Positions 20,450-24,264 of a stretch of DNA of 24,264 bases are shown piece after piece. This DNA comes from an uncultured Actinomycetes bacterium (GTDB taxonomy: Bacteria; Actinomycetota; Acidimicrobiia; Acidimicrobiales; Ilumatobacteraceae). Where the stretch lies: assembly GCA_903858075.1 (NCBI GenBank), contig CAIOHI010000273.1:1-24264 (forward strand), read 5' to 3'. Below the pieces are notes generated by a model, which did no database searches, was not told where the DNA came from, and saw only the letters and a list, made by a program, of their open reading frames with translations. Made by a program: the position numbers and the translations under genes. Position 1 is the stretch's first letter. Every line of letters begins with the position of its first letter.

Positions 20450-22730
20450 TTACAGCGGCAATAGCTAGCCACACGCGTTCTGCGGTGGTGGGCATGTCGA
20501 TGTGGCGCACACCAAGGTGTGAAACAGCATCAACAACAGCCGATTGCACTGCCGGTGTAGAGCCAATTGTTCCTGACTCTCCGATGCCTTTTGCGCCGAG
20601 TGGGTTCAGGAATGTTGGGGTCTCCATGTGCACCACTTCAAAGCTAGGAAGCTCTGCAGCGGAAATGAATGCATAGTCGGCCAGGTTTGAAGTGATGGGG
20701 TTGCCATCGGCGTCGTAGCGCACTTCTTCTAACAATGCTTGTGCTGTGCCTTGGGCAACTCCACCGTGAATTTGTCCTTCAAGAAGAAGTGGGTTAAGAA
20801 CACGACCTGCATCGTCGCAAGCAACGTGGCGAAGGTGCTTGACCTTGCCAGTTTCTGTATCGACTTCAACAACGGCAACGTGTGCGCCAAAGGGGAAAGT
20901 TGCGCCTTCTGCAATGAAGACGCCTTCTTGCACAAGCCCGCCCTCACCTTTCAAAGAAAGGGCAATGTCGGCCCAACTTTTTGCCACAGCAGGGGTTCCT
21001 GCAACGTGGAAAACGGCACGGTCTTTGTCGAGCACAACGTCGGCTTCGTTTGCTTCAAGCAAGCGAGCAGCAATTTTCTTTGCGTTATCGACAAGTTCAA
21101 TAGAAACCTGGTTAACAGCGGCTCCACCTTGTTGCAATGAACGCGAGCCCATGGTGCCTCCACCAACAGGAACGAGGTCGGTATCGCCCCATACAAGATC
21201 AATCATGTCCATGGGAATACCGGTTTGCTCTGCAGCAATCATTGACCATGAAGTGGCATGACCTTGGCCGTGAGGGCTTGTTCCGGTGTACACCACTGCG
21301 CGTCCGTTTTCTAAGACTTCAATTTTTGCAGCTTCACTCATTGGCGGAACGCCGCCGGTGATTTCAACATAAACCGAAACGCCAATGCCTAGTTGCTTTG
21401 CACCACCAGCTGCACGTCGCCGAGCTTGTTCTGCGCGCAACTCTGTGTAGTTGGCAGCCGCGAGAGCTTTGTCGAGAGCACCTTCGTAGTCGCCAACGTC
21501 GTAGTTCTGGCCAATGGAAGTGGTGTGGTTATGCATGAACTTGGGAATGAGGTTCATGCGGCGAACATCTACAGGATCTTTGCCAATTTCAGCAGCAAAC
21601 ATGTCCATTGCACGCTCGGCAGCAGCAGTTGCTTCAGGGCGTCCGGCACCGCGGTATGCAGTGGTTGGTGTTGTGTTGGTGACAACAGAAGTTGTACGCA
21701 CTTCGATGACGGGGATGTCGTAAACAGCTGACGACATTGGTCGCGTCATAAACGGAGCAAGAATTGTTCCCATGTCGACCCATGCACCTGAATCTTGGAA
21801 AACCTGCATTTGGTATGCCTGCACTTTTCCTGCACGTGTACCGCCAATGGTGACGTATTGAACTTGAGCGCGACCATGACCAAGACCAACCATGCTCTCG
21901 CTACGAGTTTCGCGCCAGCGCAATGCACGGCCAATTTTTTTAGAGAGTATGCCCAGAAGCATTTCTTCGGGGTAGACACCAATTTTGGCACCGAAGCCGC
22001 CACCTACGTCGGGAGTGATAACGCGAATTTGAGTGTCGTCAAGGCCAAGTGCTGCCTTTAAGCCTTCGCGGGCACCTTGTGCGTGTTGTGTGCTCAGCCA
22101 CTGAAAGAGGCGACCATCGACCCAAGCAACTGCAGATCCACGTACTTCAAGTGGGCATGGTGCAACGCGCTGGTTAATGAAACGGCCCTTCACCACTACT
22201 TCGCAGTCAGCGAAAATGGCATCGCCCGTATTGTCGGGCATGCCAAGAGCGGTGGTATCGAATACAACGTTGCTGCCGCATTCTTCGTAAATGAGGTTTG
22301 TGCTTGCCATTGATTCTTCAATGTCGATGAGCGCAGGAAGCACGTCGTAATCGACGATGACTAATTCGGCTGCATCTTCACCCTGTTCGCGTGTTTCAGT
22401 AATAACAGCAGCAACTGGTTCGCCAACATAACGAACCTTTGTGCGAGCAAGCAATGTGCGCTTTGCCATGGGGTTAAAAGTTGCAGGCATTTCCGGAAGG
22501 TCGAGGCTGTCTCCAGTGAAGACGGCAATGACGCCAGGAGCATTCAGTGCATCGGAAGTATCGATGCCGGTAATGACGCCGTGAGCAACAGTGCTACGTA
22601 CATAAGTAACGTGCGCGGCACCTGTGAGATGCGGTTCGTGTTGCAGGTCGTCAACGTATTCGCCACCTGTTGTGAGAAACTTTGGGTCTTCTTTACGAAT
22701 GACGCGGTTACCGAGAATACTTCCACCCAT
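20445..22730 (-). CDS. coxL: Molybdenum hydroxylase large subunit, CoxL-like, form II
   Basis: The large subunit binds the molybdopterin dinucleotide and carries out the hydroxylation or oxidation. The 761-residue protein has the family motif VGGGFGAK (243-249 for GGGFGAK). Its active-site loop AYRGAGR (358-364) is the form II signature; the Cys-containing AYxCSFR loop of genuine (form I) CO dehydrogenases, which binds copper, is absent. The catalytic Glu is Glu718 in GAKGIGESG. ATG 22730 is chosen over 22781 because the first 17 residues of the longer frame have no family character, and MGGSILGNRV is a normal start. Form II enzymes have uncertain substrates: CO oxidation at low rate, aldehydes, purines or other aromatic nitrogen heterocycles are all possible. 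It lies 63 bp after ftsB, and its partners coxS-coxM are about 2.7 kb downstream. Confidence 0.95.
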   Translation of the reverse strand: MGGSILGNRVIRKEDPKFLTTGGEYVDDLQHEPHLTGAAHVTYVRSTVAHGVITGIDTSDALNAPGVIAVFTGDSLDLPEMPATFNPMAKRTLLARTKVRYVGEPVAAVITETREQGEDAAELVIVDYDVLPALIDIEESMASTNLIYEECGSNVVFDTTALGMPDNTGDAIFADCEVVVKGRFINQRVAPCPLEVRGSAVAWVDGRLFQWLSTQHAQGAREGLKAALGLDDTQIRVITPDVGGGFGAKIGVYPEEMLLGILSKKIGRALRWRETRSESMVGLGHGRAQVQYVTIGGTRAGKVQAYQMQVFQDSGAWVDMGTILAPFMTRPMSSAVYDIPVIEVRTTSVVTNTTPTTAYRGAGRPEATAAAERAMDMFAAEIGKDPVDVRRMNLIPKFMHNHTTSIGQNYDVGDYEGALDKALAAANYTELRAEQARRRAAGGAKQLGIGVSVYVEITGGVPPMSEAAKIEVLENGRAVVYTGTSPHGQGHATSWSMIAAEQTGIPMDMIDLVWGDTDLVPVGGGTMGSRSLQQGGAAVNQVSIELVDNAKKIAARLLEANEADVVLDKDRAVFHVAGTPAVAKSWADIALSLKGEGGLVQEGVFIAEGATFPFGAHVAVVEVDTETGKVKHLRHVACDDAGRVLNPLLLEGQIHGGVAQGTAQALLEEVRYDADGNPITSNLADYAFISAAELPSFEVVHMETPTFLNPLGAKGIGESGTIGSTPAVQSAVVDAVSHLGVRHIDMPTTAERVWLAIAAVK

Positions 22731-22793
22731 GAGGGCCCCCTGAAAACTGAATGATCTTGAGTGAATAACTTCCTCAAACACTACAGAAGGTTT

Positions 22794-23291
22794 CTACGGT
22801 TGCAGAAGTGGACCCAAAGATCCGGGCTGTTGAGCCCCATTTTTCTGTGCTGCAGCGGCTCGAACGGTGAGAATATTCGTGACAACGTTGTATGGCCACC
22901 CTGCGGGTAGGGCAATGTTGAGGGCGGGGGCTTCCAAGAGGGCAAGACGCTTTTCTCCCGGAAGGAGATAACCCAGTTCCTTGCGGGCAGTTTCTCGAAT
23001 GCCTTCAGGGGTCCGCAGCCGCTGAATTTCGGTTTGCAGTTGTTCGTTGGCGTCTGCAAGAGCTGTAAATTCTTGTTGGCGTTGGGTGATATCGCTGCGC
23101 TGGCTAAAGAGGCCCTTCACGGGGAGTCCGATGAGGGCAACAGCAAGTGCCACCAAGATGAGCACCGAGATGGTGAGCGTGATGTTGCGGGAAATGGCAC
23201 GCTGGAAAAGCTTGTTGTCTACATGGACGGGTCGCGTCAGATCGCGAACAGAGGATCGTGTAGGCACCCTTCTATTGTGCCGTGTGAACAC
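22794..23291 (-). CDS. ftsB: FtsB/DivIC-like septum formation initiator family protein
   Basis: Members of this family are small bitopic membrane proteins of the divisome, linking FtsL and FtsQ to activate septal wall synthesis. The 165-residue protein has a basic cytoplasmic N-terminus, one membrane helix (TLTISVLILVALAVALIGL, about 38-56), then a coiled coil (about 65-95: RQQEFTALADANEQLQTEI and further). The motif GIRETARKELGYLLPGE after the coil is the family hallmark. The C-terminal tail is long and Pro/Ala/Gln-rich, beyond the conserved part. The start is GTG at 23291; GTG 23267 is also possible. It follows eno by 30 bp, as in many actinomycetes, where DUF501 and ppx would normally come next. 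Here coxL is next instead. Confidence 0.88.
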   Translation of the reverse strand: MFTRHNRRVPTRSSVRDLTRPVHVDNKLFQRAISRNITLTISVLILVALAVALIGLPVKGLFSQRSDITQRQQEFTALADANEQLQTEIQRLRTPEGIRETARKELGYLLPGEKRLALLEAPALNIALPAGWPYNVVTNILTVRAAAAQKNGAQQPGSLGPLLQP

Positions 23292-23321
23292 CTCAATATG
23301 GTGTCATTGGTGTTTCAGGGC

Positions 23322-24264
23322 TTATCGCAACGGGGCAAGGGCGTCGCGACCGCGGAATGCAGCGCTGTCACCCAGAATTTCTTCAATACGAAGAAGCTGG
23401 TTGTACTTCGCAACACGGTCGCTTCGGGCTGGTGCACCTGTTTTAATTTGGCCGCAGTTGGTGGCAACAGCCAGGTCGGCAATGGTGGCATCTTCGGTTT
23501 CGCCGCTGCGATGGCTCATGACACTCGTGTATTGGTGACGAGTTGCCAACTCAACGGTTTCTAAGGTCTCTGTCAGTGTGCCAATTTGGTTCACTTTAAT
23601 GAGCACGCTGTTGGCAACATTTTGGTCGATGCCCATGCGCAAGCGGCGAGCGTTGGTCACAAAAAGGTCGTCGCCAACAAGCTGCACCTGCGAGCCAATT
23701 GCTTGAGTGAGTAGTGACCAGCCGGCCCAATCGTCTTCAGACATTGCGTCTTCAACAGAGACAATGGGGTAGTTGTTGACGAGCGAGGTCCACCACACAG
23801 AGAGCTCTTGCGATGTCAGAACTTTTCCTTCACCGGTGAGATGGTATTTGCCATCGCGGAAGAGTTCGCTCATTGCGGGGTCGAGTGCAATTGCAATATC
23901 TTTTCCGGGTGTGTGCCCGGCGCGCTCAATTGCTTCGACAAGCACTTTGATGGCTTCTTCGTTTGACGACAAGTTGGGTGCAAATCCGCCCTCGTCACCA
24001 ACAGCGGTAGATAATCCACGATCGGCGAGCACTTGCTTGAGAACGTGATAGGTCTCGGTTCCCCAGCGCAATGCTTCAGAAAAACTTGATGCACCAACGG
24101 GCATGATCATGAACTCTTGTAGGTCGATGTTGTTGTCGGCATGTGCGCCGCCGTTGATGACATTCATCATGGGAACAGGTAAAACATGTGCGTTGGGTCC
24201 ACCGACAGAGCGAAACAACGGCAATGCAAGTTCGTCGGCTGCTGCGTGAGCAACTGCCAAGCTC
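23322..24264 (-). CDS. eno: Enolase (phosphopyruvate hydratase), C-terminal part
   Basis: Enolase converts 2-phosphoglycerate to phosphoenolpyruvate in glycolysis. The gene enters from the right edge, so about the first quarter is missing and the true start is outside the window; the TTG at 24260 is an internal Leu codon. The visible part has MNVINGGAHADNNIDLQEFM with the substrate-binding His and Glu, the DEGGFAPN segment with the proton-shuttling Glu, and three metal-binding acids in LDPAMSE, VEDAM and GDDLFVTN. It also has the catalytic Lys in LIKVNQIGTLTET and the SHRSGETED loop. The loop usually reading EDGLAEDDW is EDAMSEDDW here, a minor change. The C-terminus LLRIEEILG is typical. It is the first visible gene of the minus-strand run leading to ftsB. 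Confidence 0.97.
   Translation of the reverse strand, partial: SLAVAHAAADELALPLFRSVGGPNAHVLPVPMMNVINGGAHADNNIDLQEFMIMPVGASSFSEALRWGTETYHVLKQVLADRGLSTAVGDEGGFAPNLSSNEEAIKVLVEAIERAGHTPGKDIAIALDPAMSELFRDGKYHLTGEGKVLTSQELSVWWTSLVNNYPIVSVEDAMSEDDWAGWSLLTQAIGSQVQLVGDDLFVTNARRLRMGIDQNVANSVLIKVNQIGTLTETLETVELATRHQYTSVMSHRSGETEDATIADLAVATNCGQIKTGAPARSDRVAKYNQLLRIEEILGDSAAFRGRDALAPLR

Noticed and set aside
20445..22730. Annotation as a true aerobic CO dehydrogenase (form I)
   Set aside because: The active-site loop is AYRGAGR, without the copper-binding Cys of form I enzymes.
22731..22793. Dedicated coxL promoter or operator in the gap after ftsB
   Set aside because: Only a weak 5-bp inverted repeat (TTGAG-N11-CTCAA) and no convincing -10/-35 pair are seen; read-through from eno-ftsB is equally likely.
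1..24264. tRNA, rRNA, CRISPR array, transposase or phage genes
   Set aside because: No supporting sequence was found; almost all of the window is occupied by protein genes with no long gaps.

Overview
The window looks like a chromosomal segment of an actinomycete of moderate G+C content, probably from the Acidimicrobiia or a related lineage. The main reason is the set enolase, FtsB/DivIC-like septum protein, DUF501 protein and Ppx/GppA phosphatase, a conserved neighbourhood in Actinomycetota. Several genes also have a -10-like hexamer about 6 nt before the start codon, which suggests leaderless mRNAs. The lineage is an inference; no rRNA is present. Coding density is very high, no gap exceeds 300 bp, and I saw no tRNA, IS element or CRISPR array.

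Left part (1-5634): the 3' end of a PfkB-family sugar or nucleoside kinase, a short-form QueF, a scramblase-like (LOR/tubby fold) protein coupled to an enoyl-CoA hydratase-family gene on the minus strand, a divergent second crotonase, a secreted subtilisin-like protease and a small basic protein. Next, on the minus strand (5606-7589), come DUF501, ppx and a RimJ-like acetyltransferase, each overlapping the next by 4 bp (ATGA).

Middle and right (7610-22730): a molybdenum hydroxylase system of the CO dehydrogenase/xanthine dehydrogenase family. It has the structural genes coxL (form II signature), coxS and coxM, and the accessory genes coxD (MoxR AAA ATPase), coxE (VWA), an XdhC/CoxI-type protein, a MobA-like nucleotidyltransferase and coxG. 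Other genes lie between these. A three-gene DrrA/DrrB-like ABC exporter separates coxL from coxS-coxM. A PAP2/Aur1-like membrane phosphatase follows coxM. An SDR, a Dabb protein and a DAO-type flavin oxidoreductase separate the structural and accessory halves. An NlpC/P60 secreted hydrolase sits on the opposite strand inside the accessory half.

Right edge (22794-24264): ftsB and the C-terminal part of eno, both on the minus strand. The whole molybdenum hydroxylase region therefore lies between ftsB and DUF501-ppx, genes that are normally close together, which suggests it was inserted as a block. Two copies of a 54-bp palindromic element (12887-12940 and 15506-15559) each lie directly after a stop codon, one of them inside the 3' end of the PAP2 gene. 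They are the least expected sequence feature here.
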